Made by a program: the position numbers and the translations under genes
Part shown: positions 9,550-19,727 of the stretch, in pieces
Layout: each line of letters opens with the position of its first letter
Numbering within the stretch: the first letter of the stretch is position 1
Notes under the pieces: model-generated
Database searches by the model: none
What the model was told of the DNA's origin: nothing
The model's input: the letters and a program-made list of their open reading frames with translations, nothing else
DNA from: WJJR01 sp964440935
GTDB lineage: Bacteria > Zixibacteria > MSB-5A5 > WJJR01
Direction: 5' to 3'
Assembly (NCBI GenBank): GCA_964440935.1
Contig: CAYTTY010000002.1
Span: 62,001-126,000 of the forward strand
Length of the DNA: 64,000 nt

Positions 9550-9577
9550 CTGAAATCCTGCATCGGGTGGATGGAAT

Positions 9578-11956
9578 TTACTCACACGCCCCCGGACCGT
9601 TAAAGAAAATGAAATTGATAATCGCATTGATGTCGAGCGCATCGACCACCTCGTCGCAGTTGAAATCGGCGACCGCCGGCGGGTTGGGCATCGGTCCGTT
9701 AAAGAAGACGATATTGATCAACTCGTTCAAATCCGCCGCATCGTGCACACCGTCGTTGTTCAAATCGCCGATCAACGCGCTGACGGTTATCCCGCCTGTC
9801 GTCACAGCGGGAGTGAAGGCGATTTCCGCGGTGGTGAATTTCAGACTGTAGGAGCCGAGAGTATTAAACTCGACATCGACCGTCTCGCCGGGCTGCGCCG
9901 TCGACCGCACACGGAAATACACTTTCGCAATCGGCCCGTCGCCCGGTGGCATCGCGTCCACGAAATCGTCGACTGTTATCCGGTATGCCATCTCACCGTT
10001 GAATTTGTTGCTGAAGACGTTTTGCAGGGTCATGTGTTCGGTTCGGCATCCGGTTGTGACCACCGAGTCAAGGATAGCCACTGAGGTTACGTTCGAACAA
10101 TCGATTGGCAGAATGATGGTATCCACCGGCAGATTGTTATGCACCACAATGTCGATGCGAACGGGATCACCGGCGAGGACGGTCGAGTCGGTTGCCACCA
10201 GTGTTTCGGCCAGAGCGGCCACGTAGCGAAACTCCGTCTTCTGTCCGGGCCCAATATCGGTGTTGATGGTCAGCATGACGTCATACAGGCCGGGATCGAA
10301 TGTGTGTTCCGGATTCTGCTCTGTTGACTGTGTCCCGTCGCCGAAATCCCACAACCAACTGGTCGGGGACGTTTCCGAACTGTCGTAGAACTGAACCGTC
10401 AACGGCGCCGGCCCAATGCGCGGACTGGCGATGAAGTCGGTCGATGCGATATTCGTCAGGGCCGAGTTCGCGTTGATGCGGCCGCTTCCCAGCATGCCGA
10501 CATAATCCGGATTGAGGTCGTCGATGTTGTCGGCGCTGCTGATGATCCGGTCGAAAATTTCCTGATGGGTCAGCAATGGGTTGAGCGACTTGATGAGTCC
10601 TACCAGTCCGGCCACGTGCGGTGCCGCCATTGAGGTCCCGCTATAGTTTGCGTAACTCGCTGTGTAATGGTTGGACACGGTGCTGATAATACCCGACCCC
10701 GGCGCCGAAACGTCGACGGCAGGTCCGTAGTTGGAAAAACTCGATTTCCGATCCTGGCTGGTGGTGGAGGCCACATTGAGCACGTCAGGACGGCCCTGCA
10801 GATACCCGACCCCCATGTTATTCGAGTTTCCTGCCGAGGCGGCAATGATAACCCCGTTGGCAACTGCGTAATCGGTCGCCGCTTCAATACCACCGCCGTC
10901 TGACGACCCGAAACTGTAGTTGATTGCCGACGCGCCATTGTTGGCCGCGTAGAAAAATGCGCTCGCCACATAGTTCATGTGAGTGCGGCCGTTTTCAAAA
11001 CCGTCATCATCAAAGGAATACCCCATCCGCAGGCACATGATCTTACAGCCCGGTTCGCTGGGACCAAATCCGCCGGCCACACTGGCAACGCCGGTGCCGT
11101 TGTTCATCGTGGCCGCCATTGTCCCCGAGGTGTGGGTGCCGTGACCATTGAAATCACTCGGATCGTTGTCTTCCACCGATCCATCCTCCCCCGACCAGAC
11201 AGCGTTTCCCGAGCTGACAAAATCCCATCCGATCAGATCGTCGACATATCCGTTGGTGTCATTGTCGACGCCATCCATATCGGCCAGATCGAACACCACA
11301 CCATTTTGATTGATATCTTCGCCGGGGTTGACCCAGATGTTGTCGGCCAGATCGGGATGCGAATACAAGACACCGGTGTCGGTGTCGGCCAGGATCACCG
11401 TGGGACTTCCAACCGTTTTGTCCCACGCTTCAGGTCCGTCGATGTCATGATCCTGCGACTGTTGGAGCCCCCACATGTTGGAAAAGTAGGTGTCGTTCGG
11501 TGTTCGCTGGATGTACGCGTAGTAGTCGTACTCTACCGATGCCACATTCGGATCGGCCAGGTACTCAGCCGCTGCCCCGTCGAGATCGATCGTCGGATCC
11601 AGCGTTAGGACGTTGAATCCCCGCAGATCGGGAGACTTCTGTGGTGGCTGTGGAGCCTTAGCGCCCGGGAAAAGTGCGCGGTACTCGCGGAGATCGTATT
11701 TGGCGTTGAGTACGTCGACCGATGCGATCCCCATTGCCGCTGAGCGAACGGACGCGCCGCCACGTTGGGTTGCCTTCATCGAGGCCGGCATCGCATCCGG
11801 TTTGAATTTGACGATCAATACGCCCGGCACCCGCTCGGCGTCCACCGCTGTCCGAACCGGCTGTCCATCAATGTATAAGGCGTCGGCGGTCGCGGGGACC
11901 AATAACAGCCCAAACACCACAGCGCCCAGGAAAGCACCCTTCATTAGATGTTGCAT
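9578..11956 (-). CDS. Secreted subtilisin-like S8 protease with PKD and dockerin-like C-terminus
   Basis: The 792-aa product has a signal peptide ending near PATADA, an inhibitor-like propeptide (about residues 40-150) and an S8 catalytic domain. Its triad is D193 (ADTDTGV), H272 (NGHGTHTSG) and S442 (SGTSMAAPHVAG). A PKD domain follows at about 508-580 (WLWDFGDGT), then a cohesin/Big-like beta domain. The C-terminus has two dockerin-like calcium loops (DLNNDGVHDAADLNELI and DFNCDEVVDALDINAII), each ending in FFNGP. It is an extracellular protease; the C-terminal repeats probably mediate attachment or sorting. AGGAG lies six bases before the ATG. No cohesin partner is recognisable elsewhere in the window. 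Confidence 0.93.
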   Translation of the reverse strand: MQHLMKGAFLGAVVFGLLLVPATADALYIDGQPVRTAVDAERVPGVLIVKFKPDAMPASMKATQRGGASVRSAAMGIASVDVLNAKYDLREYRALFPGAKAPQPPQKSPDLRGFNVLTLDPTIDLDGAAAEYLADPNVASVEYDYYAYIQRTPNDTYFSNMWGLQQSQDHDIDGPEAWDKTVGSPTVILADTDTGVLYSHPDLADNIWVNPGEDINQNGVVFDLADMDGVDNDTNGYVDDLIGWDFVSSGNAVWSGEDGSVEDNDPSDFNGHGTHTSGTMAATMNNGTGVASVAGGFGPSEPGCKIMCLRMGYSFDDDGFENGRTHMNYVASAFFYAANNGASAINYSFGSSDGGGIEAATDYAVANGVIIAASAGNSNNMGVGYLQGRPDVLNVASTTSQDRKSSFSNYGPAVDVSAPGSGIISTVSNHYTASYANYSGTSMAAPHVAGLVGLIKSLNPLLTHQEIFDRIISSADNIDDLNPDYVGMLGSGRINANSALTNIASTDFIASPRIGPAPLTVQFYDSSETSPTSWLWDFGDGTQSTEQNPEHTFDPGLYDVMLTINTDIGPGQKTEFRYVAALAETLVATDSTVLAGDPVRIDIVVHNNLPVDTIILPIDCSNVTSVAILDSVVTTGCRTEHMTLQNVFSNKFNGEMAYRITVDDFVDAMPPGDGPIAKVYFRVRSTAQPGETVDVEFNTLGSYSLKFTTAEIAFTPAVTTGGITVSALIGDLNNDGVHDAADLNELINIVFFNGPMPNPPAVADFNCDEVVDALDINAIINFIFFNGPGACE

Positions 11957-12055
11957 TGACTACTCCTAAGGAATGTGAAACGACATTCGACACACTCTAC
12001 AATTAACGAAATGATGTTCCCGATGGATTTCACCAGAGAGACATTCACCATTTTC

Positions 12056-12083
12056 AAGATAACCCATGTCGATAAAGTGTCAA
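12056..12083 (-). promoter_or_regulatory. Probable sigma-70-type promoter of the S8 protease gene
   Basis: On the minus strand a perfect TTGACA (12083-12078) and TATCTT (12061-12056) are separated by 16 bases, about 100 bases upstream of the ATG. This leaves a long 5' leader, for which I see no structured element. Confidence 0.5.
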
Positions 12084-12160
12084 CTGCAAGTGCGTCAATT
12101 TCATGCGATTAGAGCGTTTTCGCGAGCTGGTAAGCGATGCCTCTGAAGAGTCGCTCTATA

Positions 12161-12573
12161 GCGATTGTCATAAATCCTTTCCGTTTGGATCAGGGGGCAC
12201 GGGCCTCTTGTGGTGAGTCCGCCGCGGCGGATCGAACCATCAGGCCCGTGCGTCCGCGTCTGCACAATCCCCCGTCCACCGGCCTCAAGGCCCGTGTTGA
12301 AGAACCTGCTGACGGATATCATTTCAGATTTGGGAGGGCGAGGCTCCTGCCGAGCCGCCGTGTGGAACATGCCGTTGCGGCTCACCCGAAGGCTCTGATT
12401 CTCGGCGGGTTTTGCAACACGCCCCTCAAGGCCCGTGGCACCTGGTGTCGTGTCCCGGAAGTCCGTTAAGTAAGTCAACGCGGCTGGTCCCGAGCGTGGC
12501 GTCACCCGAGGGCGGGTGACGCCACATATGTACGCCGTGTTGGCTTCAAACGGACAACACTTCTGACAATCGC
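12161..12573. repeat. Mosaic palindromic repeat element R2 with terminal inverted repeats
   Basis: A 413-bp non-coding element is bounded by near-identical inverted ends (GCGATTGTCATAAAT at 12161-12175 and ACTTCTGACAATCGC at 12559-12573; 13 of 15 match when inverted). Inside are modules shared with other gaps. A block at about 12197-12306 (CACGGGCCTCTTGTGGTGAG onward) recurs inverted near 46650-46780. A block at about 12300-12420 recurs inverted near 55700-55850. A block at about 12450-12525 (TGTCCCGGAAGTCCG onward) recurs near 57112-57185. There is no transposase inside. It resembles a MITE-like non-autonomous element. Confidence 0.75.
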
Positions 12574-12577
12574 CCTA

Positions 12578-12754
12578 ATGTCTGCATTCGGATGCATAGT
12601 CTTGTTGGCGATCGGGGGGTGTGGACCGGCCGAATTGAACCGCCTGGACGGCAATCAATTGCCGCTTAAGTGGTTACGATCTCTGGCGCAATCGACGTCG
12701 AGCTGGCCCATGGTTTGCGTAAGCTCTGGAACACAGGCACCAATCCGGGGTTGA
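12578..12754 (+). CDS. Possible short lipoprotein, or remnant of one
   Basis: A 58-codon reading frame starts five bases after the R2 element and encodes MSAFGCIVLLAIGGC, which looks like a lipoprotein signal with a lipobox cysteine. The rest is low in recognisable features and stops at 12754. It lacks a convincing ribosome binding site. It could be chance, or a fragment left by insertion of the repeat. The 204 bases that follow (12755-12958) hold no gene I can support. Confidence 0.25.
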   Translation: MSAFGCIVLLAIGGCGPAELNRLDGNQLPLKWLRSLAQSTSSWPMVCVSSGTQAPIRG

Positions 12755-12958
12755 ACAGGTATCGACCCCGCCGCCAGATGGATTATAGGATTGACAAGTT
12801 GGAACACTAACGTTTTCTTATCTCCGGCCTTGGGCCATAACGGCTTCGCAGTTCTGCAATTGGAGGTCTTAGCGCACCATTTCGACTGATGAGTATCCCG
12901 CCATGGTGGTGGGAGAGGCAGCAACTCAATAGGGGGTAAAGCCTTTCGGGGCGTTACT

Positions 12959-15900
12959 GTGGCGCGTAGGACCCGATCATCCATCCCGTTCTATCTCTTT
13001 CTCGTCTTGGCTAGCGCGCCATTGGTCCGTGCGGCCGAATACGACGATGTCGCGATAGAAACGCAAACGGTCACCGGACTGACCTTCCGGTACACTCCCT
13101 CTGCACTGATGTGGCGGGAGGATGCCCGTGGCGTCTATCCGTATATCCCCTCGACCGCCTTGCGCGATGATCCCATCGCACCGTCAATCCCCGGACGCGT
13201 TGTTTTTGTCGCATTGCCTCCGAATGCCCGAGCGATCAACGCAGAGATCGTATCTGTTGGCGCCATCGAAAGTGGGCGCCATGAGTCACTCGCGTTCTTC
13301 GAGTCTGACTACCCGATGCCGTTCCCGTCGGAAGACATCATCGTCGACGACATTTTCTGGCTGCGCGGTCTCCGCCTCGCACGCCTGATTCTGCATCCCT
13401 TGAAAATCATCGACAGTGAGGGCAGCTACACGCTGTCTGGTGAGATGCGTGTGCGTGTGTCGTTCTCACAGCCCGCCACCGGTGAGCGTCGGATTGCGCC
13501 ATCGGCTGACGCATTTACGCCGATTCTCCAAAACCTGGTTCTCAATGCCGACCAGGGTATGAACTGGCGAAATGCTGAGAGCGCTCAGAGTCCGTTGGCC
13601 AAGCCGGCGCAAACACCCGATCCGTTTGCCGGCAGTGATGAATGGATCGCGATCGACAACCGTGAAGAAGGCATCGTTCGCGTCACGGGGACACAACTCG
13701 CGGGGGCCGGTGTGGCGCTTGGATCGGTTGTGCCCGATCAGATGCGACTGTTCGGCGGTCCGGGTATGCAACTGTCGACGACGATGTCCGATCCTCCACC
13801 GCAACTGACTGAACGGGCGATACGCGTTGTCGACGGTGGTGATGGGGTGTTCGACGAAAGCGATTACTTTGAATACTACGCCGACGCGCTCAACCGTTGG
13901 GAGATCAATGGCCAGGGCCAGCGGTTCGACATCGTGCATCGCTACGAGCGCGACAATGTCTATTGGCTGGCACTCTCCGGCGACTTCGAGGGCGAAGCAA
14001 GACGTGTGGTAACGGTCAACGCCCCGGCACCGTTGCCGGCTGCGACCGCGATCACGTCGGCGGTGGATCGTGCGCGTCACGAACAGGAAAATCTCCTGCG
14101 TGTCAACAGCCTCGGTTACGTGGCCAGCTATTACACGTGGTACTGGCGGGACCGTCAGACCGATCGGTTGTTTATGACCGCCGTCGACGACCAGGTGCCC
14201 GGAACGCCCGCGCGTGTGGAAATCAGCGCCTACACGCAGGGCATCTTGGGGTTCGACTTACTGGTCAACGGGGTTCCGACCGACACGGTGGATGATCCCC
14301 GAACGCGTCGTGGGGAAGACGGTACGCGCATCATCACATTCGCGCTCCCGGAATTTCGTCCGGACGATGAGTTCACTCTCAGCTTTGCAACCGGTTCGCG
14401 CAACGAGTATTACCTCGACTACTACAGTGTGGAATATCAGCGTCGTCTCAATATGAACTCCGGCGGTATCCGGTTCATTCCCGACATTGACGGTACGGCC
14501 AACCTCGTATTCAGCAACACCACCGGCCCGGAAGTGTGGAATATCAGCGACCCGTCTCGCATCGACGTGTACACCGATTTGGAGATTGAGGGCAATGCTG
14601 CACGCATGCCGGCGATTGATGGATTGCTGTATGCGGCGGAGCCGACCCAGCGCGTGACACCGACCCATATTCGCATCGTCGCGCACGCCGATCTGTACAC
14701 CCCCCCGTCCGGGACCGATTACGTGGCTATTGGACCGCGCGAGTTCGCAAACGCCACAGCCGAGTTTTTGGCTTACCGCGAGTCCACACATGGCATCAGC
14801 ACCCGCTATGTTGCCGTTGAAGACATTTACAATTTGTTCAGTTTGGGATTGGCCGATCCGGTGGCCATTCGCCGTTTCCTGCGGCATACCTTTCAGGAGT
14901 GGCCAGCACCCGCGCCGGCGTATGCACTGCTCGTCGGCGATGGCAGCTACGATTTCCTGGGCAACGTCGGCGTGCTGTCGATCAACTATGTACCGCCGTA
15001 TGTCACCGAAGACGATCAATCGATGTCCGATGAGAATTACGTCTACTTTGGCGACAAGAAGGTCCTCGACTCGGATCCCGATCCCGACGCCAATATTGTG
15101 CCCGATATGTTGATTGGCCGTTGGCCGGTGAAGTCAGCGTCTGACATCGCCAATCTCACCGCCAAGGTTAAAGAGTATGAATCGACCGGCGATCTCGGTC
15201 CGTGGCGGTCGCGCGTGGTGATGGTTGCCGACGATGAGTTCGGTGATCGCAATGCCGGTTCGGTGACTGAGGAGTTTCACATCGAAGACGCCGAGCAGAT
15301 CTCACAGGTGACCATCCCCGACTGGATTGACATCAACAAGATTTACATGACCGAGTACCCGTTCAGCAATCCCGGTTGCTACGAGCCGAGCGCACGTGGC
15401 TGCCGTAAGCCCTCCGTCAACGAGGCCATCGTGACCGCGTTGAATGAGGGTGCACTGGTGTTCGATTACATTGGCCATGGCAATCCCGACTTGCTCGCGC
15501 ATGAGCGGGTCTTCTTGCGTACCGAGGAGTTGCGCGAATTGACCAACCAGGGGCGTGCTACGTCAGTATTGACCTTCTCCTGTTCGATTGGCTTTTTCGA
15601 CGACCCTCGGTCCGAAGGGATGTCGGAAGAATGGGTCCGCATGCCCCATGCGGGTGCTGTTGCCGTCGTATCCGCCACGCGTCTCGTCACCGCTTTCGCC
15701 AACGCCGAACTCAACCGCAAAGTCTTCGATTTGCTCTTCAATGACAACGTGACCGGCATTGCCGCATCGCTTTACACCGCCAAGCTCTTGCGCCAATATG
15801 GACGCACCTGTTCGGTGTGCGATGAGCCGCCCTGTCCCTGCGAGAACGATCGCCGCTATATGCTCTTGGGTGATCCGGCGCTGCAACTGGGCGTGCCAGT

Positions 15901-16945
15901 GAATCGTGTCGAGTTCACGTCGATTGAACCGATGCAATTCGAGGCCCTGGCGCGGGCTGTGGTCAGCGGCGAGGTTGTCGATACCGCCGGCAACCGACTC
16001 ACCGACTTTGACGGCACTGTCGCCATCACCGTCCGCGATGCACCGCGCGAGCGCGAGTATCGTATCAGCGAGTTGGAAACGCTCCGGTACGATCTTCCCG
16101 GCGGCACGTTGTATCGCGGTGAGGTGCCGGTGCAGAACGGGCAATTTGAATTCGGATTCATTATTCCCAAAGACATCGCCTATGGCGAAACCGGGGCCCT
16201 GATCCGCGGCCATGCCGTCTCGACCACTCAGATGGCGGCTGGTGTCCGATCCCGGATTCCCATCGCCGGTGCGGTTGGTGTATTGACCGATACGGTTGGT
16301 CCGGAGATGACCGTGACGGATGCGGACGGAGAACCGGTCACCAATGGTTATCGAATCGCCCAGGGCGACAATTTGATTGTCACCTTTATCGATTCATCGG
16401 GTATCAATTTGACCGGTTCACCGGGACATCGCGTTGAGGTGTTCGTTGATAACGACATCGAAGCGCTCGCCGATTTGACCGAGGCGTTTGTCTACGATGC
16501 CGGGGCATTTACGACCGGAACGGCACGGTTCACATTGCCGGAGGTGGCGCTTGGCAAGCACCGCCTGACCATCAAAGCGTGGGACAACGCCAACAATTCC
16601 GCGACGCACGACATCGATATCGATGTCGCTGCCGAGGGAACCGACGCCGATTTTCGCATCAGTGAGTTTCTCACTTATCCCAATCCCAGCAGTGGTGAGA
16701 CGACGTTTTACTTCCTCACCACACGCGCTCCTCGTGAGGCACGGATTCGCATTTTTACCCTTGCCGGGCGCTTGATTTGGGAGCGATCGGGCGTCATTGA
16801 CGGCGTCACGCGGTGGAATGGGCACGATGCCGATGGCGATCCGGTCGCCAATGGCGTCTACATTGCGCAGTTAGAGGTGACCGGCAGTGGGTCATCAGTC
16901 GATAATACAGCATACGAGGAAACCAAGATTGTCCTGTCACGCTGA
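12959..16945 (+). CDS. porU: PorU-like gingipain-family (C25) cysteine peptidase with T9SS-type C-terminal domain
   Basis: This 1328-aa protein starts at a GTG followed by a signal peptide (about residues 1-26, ending APLVRA). It has a long N-terminal beta region and a C25 peptidase domain (about residues 610-980). The catalytic pair is H840 (YIGHGN) and C875 (FSCSIGFFDDP), 35 residues apart, close to gingipain spacing. The C-terminal 90 residues (YPNPSSGET...RIRIFTLAGRL...NGVYIAQLEV) are an FlgD-Ig/T9SS type A sorting fold. In Bacteroidota, PorU is the outer-surface sortase that cuts C-terminal signals and works with PorV. The next gene here is PorV-like, which strengthens the assignment. 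An ordinary secreted C25 peptidase remains an alternative. Confidence 0.85.
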   Translation: MARRTRSSIPFYLFLVLASAPLVRAAEYDDVAIETQTVTGLTFRYTPSALMWREDARGVYPYIPSTALRDDPIAPSIPGRVVFVALPPNARAINAEIVSVGAIESGRHESLAFFESDYPMPFPSEDIIVDDIFWLRGLRLARLILHPLKIIDSEGSYTLSGEMRVRVSFSQPATGERRIAPSADAFTPILQNLVLNADQGMNWRNAESAQSPLAKPAQTPDPFAGSDEWIAIDNREEGIVRVTGTQLAGAGVALGSVVPDQMRLFGGPGMQLSTTMSDPPPQLTERAIRVVDGGDGVFDESDYFEYYADALNRWEINGQGQRFDIVHRYERDNVYWLALSGDFEGEARRVVTVNAPAPLPAATAITSAVDRARHEQENLLRVNSLGYVASYYTWYWRDRQTDRLFMTAVDDQVPGTPARVEISAYTQGILGFDLLVNGVPTDTVDDPRTRRGEDGTRIITFALPEFRPDDEFTLSFATGSRNEYYLDYYSVEYQRRLNMNSGGIRFIPDIDGTANLVFSNTTGPEVWNISDPSRIDVYTDLEIEGNAARMPAIDGLLYAAEPTQRVTPTHIRIVAHADLYTPPSGTDYVAIGPREFANATAEFLAYRESTHGISTRYVAVEDIYNLFSLGLADPVAIRRFLRHTFQEWPAPAPAYALLVGDGSYDFLGNVGVLSINYVPPYVTEDDQSMSDENYVYFGDKKVLDSDPDPDANIVPDMLIGRWPVKSASDIANLTAKVKEYESTGDLGPWRSRVVMVADDEFGDRNAGSVTEEFHIEDAEQISQVTIPDWIDINKIYMTEYPFSNPGCYEPSARGCRKPSVNEAIVTALNEGALVFDYIGHGNPDLLAHERVFLRTEELRELTNQGRATSVLTFSCSIGFFDDPRSEGMSEEWVRMPHAGAVAVVSATRLVTAFANAELNRKVFDLLFNDNVTGIAASLYTAKLLRQYGRTCSVCDEPPCPCENDRRYMLLGDPALQLGVPVNRVEFTSIEPMQFEALARAVVSGEVVDTAGNRLTDFDGTVAITVRDAPREREYRISELETLRYDLPGGTLYRGEVPVQNGQFEFGFIIPKDIAYGETGALIRGHAVSTTQMAAGVRSRIPIAGAVGVLTDTVGPEMTVTDADGEPVTNGYRIAQGDNLIVTFIDSSGINLTGSPGHRVEVFVDNDIEALADLTEAFVYDAGAFTTGTARFTLPEVALGKHRLTIKAWDNANNSATHDIDIDVAAEGTDADFRISEFLTYPNPSSGETTFYFLTTRAPREARIRIFTLAGRLIWERSGVIDGVTRWNGHDADGDPVANGVYIAQLEVTGSGSSVDNTAYEETKIVLSR

Positions 16946-17078
16946 CGGAGATACCGTCGGTCGCGCCGGTCGATCACAACCACGTACGAGAGAGCCGATG
17001 AGTAATCACAGCACACACAGCGCCGCGCACCATGCGCCGGCGCACGTTGCACGCAGGCAATTGGAAAGGACAAGCGCT

Positions 17079-19724
17079 ATGCGACGGATGAGCGCGTGGC
17101 TCAGCGCCGGATTGATTGGGTTGATCTTGCTGGGCTCACAGGACGCACAGGCGGCAGTCAATGCGGGTGTACTCTTCCTGCGGATCGCGCCCGGTGCACG
17201 GTCAGCCGCGATGGGTGAAGCATTCGTGGGCGTATCCGATGATGCCACCGCGACCCATTGGAATCCCGCCGGACTCGGGGTCTATCCTCTCAACGACGAT
17301 TGGGAGGACTACAATCTCCCCGGCTACGGAACGATTCGCGATGCGGCGGTGGTTCGGAATGACCTACCCTACACCGATTACCGCTCCCGCGATCTCTGGA
17401 TTCTGACCGATCAGGGACTCCTCACACTCGAGCACGGCTCGCAGGGAGATGAGCAGATCGCCACTGGCAGTCAGAGTGACCTGATTTCCGAGGGTCAAGC
17501 GTCGAACTGGATCGAGGTCTCGACCATCGGCGTGAGTTCGATCACTGCGGCGGTTCGCCGCTATGCGCCGTTCCTGACCGAAGATCGGGCGGAAGAGATC
17601 GCTCGTCGTTCTGCTGCGGCTCATGTCGGTATCCAGATTGAACAGATGGAGCCGCTGCTGCAACGTGTGGAATCGTCGATGCCCGACGATTACAAAGACC
17701 GCACCATCATGCAAAATGCCGTCAGCGATTTTCGCCGTGCCTATCGCGAGGCGCGCCTCGTTGAGGAGCGTATTCCCGATGTCCGCACTGCGCTTACGGC
17801 ACTGCCAGAGAGCGGAACCGCCGGTCTGGAAGAGCTGGATCGCGTCCGCTTCGCGTTGGAGCGCAGTATCGGTACGGCGATTCCCGAGCGGGTTGGTATC
17901 CTCACGGAGGAACTATTCCCCGCATCGATTCGGGCCATCAATAGCGATGGCCAGCGTCTCTATGTTGGGACCGGCACCAACTTGCTGATGCTGAACAACA
18001 ATCGCTGGACCGAGATCGGCGCACCGACCGAAGACGGATGGGCGGCGGAAGGTGTGAATTGTATCGAGGTGTTACCCAATAACCGACTCTGGGTCGGTAC
18101 GGACAAGGGGCTGCTCCTTCGTTCCGGCGGAAGCTGGACTCGTTACACGACCGCCGAAGGTCTTCCCGATGATCGCATTCTGCATCTGGCCCTGCCAACA
18201 CAACGCTCCGGGTGGGTCAGCACCGACGCCGGACTGGCCCGTTTTGAAGGCGAGTACTTCACCGCATTTGCCGAATTGACCGCCAATGTCGGAGATTCGC
18301 TTACCAAGATGTTGTCGCGGTATCTCGATACCCGTGACCAGGTCGTGCTTGAAGAGGCCGCAGCCACAGTTCGTGAAGCCAACATGTTGGATGCAGGATT
18401 CGAACCGGAAGCCGGGGCCATGGTCCAGGTGCCGTTCATGGTCGGATTCACCAACCAGGTGACCAACTTGACGGTCGATTCGTATGGCCGTCTCTGGGTC
18501 GGAACAGATCGCGGGACGCTGCGCTACGCGCGCGATTCGTGGACCCGATTCGGCTACCGCGAAATCAAGGCAACCGAACCGACCACGGCACAAGTGGTGG
18601 CCGAACAACTGCTGGGGAATCGCTCAACCCCCGAACGCTCCGGCAACCTGGCGGACTTGATCATCGCATACAACGGTCTGAATGAATCGGGTGACATCGC
18701 GTCCGGACGGACGATTTACGTGTACCGAAATCCTGCCGCATCGCACGTCTATGACATCGCGGCCACCGGGGATCACTTAATGATCGCGTCGGCCGCGGGT
18801 CTGCTCGAAGTCAAATCGGGCGATTGGGGACGCTACTACCACGCCGGTCTTGAACGCGAAGTCGTTTATGCGATCGCACCCAGCGAGCGCGACATGTGGT
18901 TTGTCACCGACGAGCGTGCCGTCATCTTCAAGCAGTCGCGTAGCGAAGTCACCTTCATGTATTCGCCGTGGTTGCCCGACTTCAATCTCGATTTGTACTA
19001 TGCGTTCTTCTCCGGCGCCACCCACGTGGAAGGATGGGGGACCCTCGGTTTGGCCGTAACGTTTTTCTCGTATGGTGAAATCATTCGCACCGACGAGTTC
19101 GGGCGGCTCGGTAATACGTTCCATTCGTTTGACGGTGCGATGTCGTTGTCGTACGCGACCCGTCTCAGCCAAACGCTCTCGGGTGGCCTGACCGGTAAGA
19201 TTATCTACTCGCGTCTCGCCGATCAGGGTGCGGGTGCCGAGATCGGCAGTGGCAGCGCCACGGCGTTTGCCGTCGATGCCGGCATCCTCTACCAAACACC
19301 CTGGGATCCGCTCACCTTCGGCGCCGCGCTGTCGAATGTCGGTCCGAACATTTCGTACATCGATGCACAGCAGTCCGATCCGCTGCCGCGCAATCTCGCA
19401 CTCGGCTTCGGACTCAAGCTGCTCGATCGCCCGGCATTCCGGGTGCTCTGGGTCGGCGACATCAACCGTGAGTTGGTTGACCTCACCGATAGTGACAATG
19501 AACTGGCACAGAACATTTACAATACCGGCCTCGAACTGTCGTACCTGAGCACGCTCGCGTTGCGCGGCGGCTATGTGCATGACCAGGATGGCGACATCAA
19601 GATCTTCACGGCCGGTATTGGACTGTCGTATCAAAACATTAAGATTGACGTGGCCTATATCCCGTCGACCGGCGATTCGCCGTTGTCGAACACGCCGCGC
19701 TACAGCCTATCGGCCCGGTTCTAA
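17079..19724 (+). CDS. porV: PorV-like outer-membrane barrel with an inserted beta-propeller
   Basis: I start this 881-aa protein at the ATG at 17079 because GGAAAGGA lies upstream and it gives a clean signal peptide (MRRMSAWLSAGLIGLILLGS...AQA). An in-frame start at 16887 would overlap the preceding gene. After the signal comes the PorV/PorQ hallmark (LRIAPGARSAAMGEAFVGVS, then HWNPAGLG). PorV barrels normally continue at once with Y(S/T)PWL...D; here that continuation (MYSPWLPDFNLDLYYAF, then FSYGEI) appears only at about residue 627. The roughly 550 residues between contain helical segments and two-component-regulator-type propeller repeats (LWVGTDKGLL, LWVGTDRGTL). The last 255 residues are barrel strands ending in RF. 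It probably acts as the T9SS shuttle/anchor partner, with an extracellular propeller. Confidence 0.88.
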   Translation: MRRMSAWLSAGLIGLILLGSQDAQAAVNAGVLFLRIAPGARSAAMGEAFVGVSDDATATHWNPAGLGVYPLNDDWEDYNLPGYGTIRDAAVVRNDLPYTDYRSRDLWILTDQGLLTLEHGSQGDEQIATGSQSDLISEGQASNWIEVSTIGVSSITAAVRRYAPFLTEDRAEEIARRSAAAHVGIQIEQMEPLLQRVESSMPDDYKDRTIMQNAVSDFRRAYREARLVEERIPDVRTALTALPESGTAGLEELDRVRFALERSIGTAIPERVGILTEELFPASIRAINSDGQRLYVGTGTNLLMLNNNRWTEIGAPTEDGWAAEGVNCIEVLPNNRLWVGTDKGLLLRSGGSWTRYTTAEGLPDDRILHLALPTQRSGWVSTDAGLARFEGEYFTAFAELTANVGDSLTKMLSRYLDTRDQVVLEEAAATVREANMLDAGFEPEAGAMVQVPFMVGFTNQVTNLTVDSYGRLWVGTDRGTLRYARDSWTRFGYREIKATEPTTAQVVAEQLLGNRSTPERSGNLADLIIAYNGLNESGDIASGRTIYVYRNPAASHVYDIAATGDHLMIASAAGLLEVKSGDWGRYYHAGLEREVVYAIAPSERDMWFVTDERAVIFKQSRSEVTFMYSPWLPDFNLDLYYAFFSGATHVEGWGTLGLAVTFFSYGEIIRTDEFGRLGNTFHSFDGAMSLSYATRLSQTLSGGLTGKIIYSRLADQGAGAEIGSGSATAFAVDAGILYQTPWDPLTFGAALSNVGPNISYIDAQQSDPLPRNLALGFGLKLLDRPAFRVLWVGDINRELVDLTDSDNELAQNIYNTGLELSYLSTLALRGGYVHDQDGDIKIFTAGIGLSYQNIKIDVAYIPSTGDSPLSNTPRYSLSARF

Positions 19725-19727
19725 CAA

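Noticed and set aside
12137..12469. Open frames within the R2 repeat (and likewise in R4 and R5)
   Set aside because: The sequence is repeat DNA that occurs inverted elsewhere; no frame is conserved between copies.
12840..12958. Possible riboswitch (cyclic di-GMP type) before the C25 peptidase
   Set aside because: GGGGTAAAGCC suggested a match, but the conserved tetraloop and receptor elements are missing.
16887..17078. Upstream start for the PorV-like protein
   Set aside because: It would overlap the preceding gene and add a polar stretch before the signal peptide; the ATG at 17079 has a ribosome binding site.
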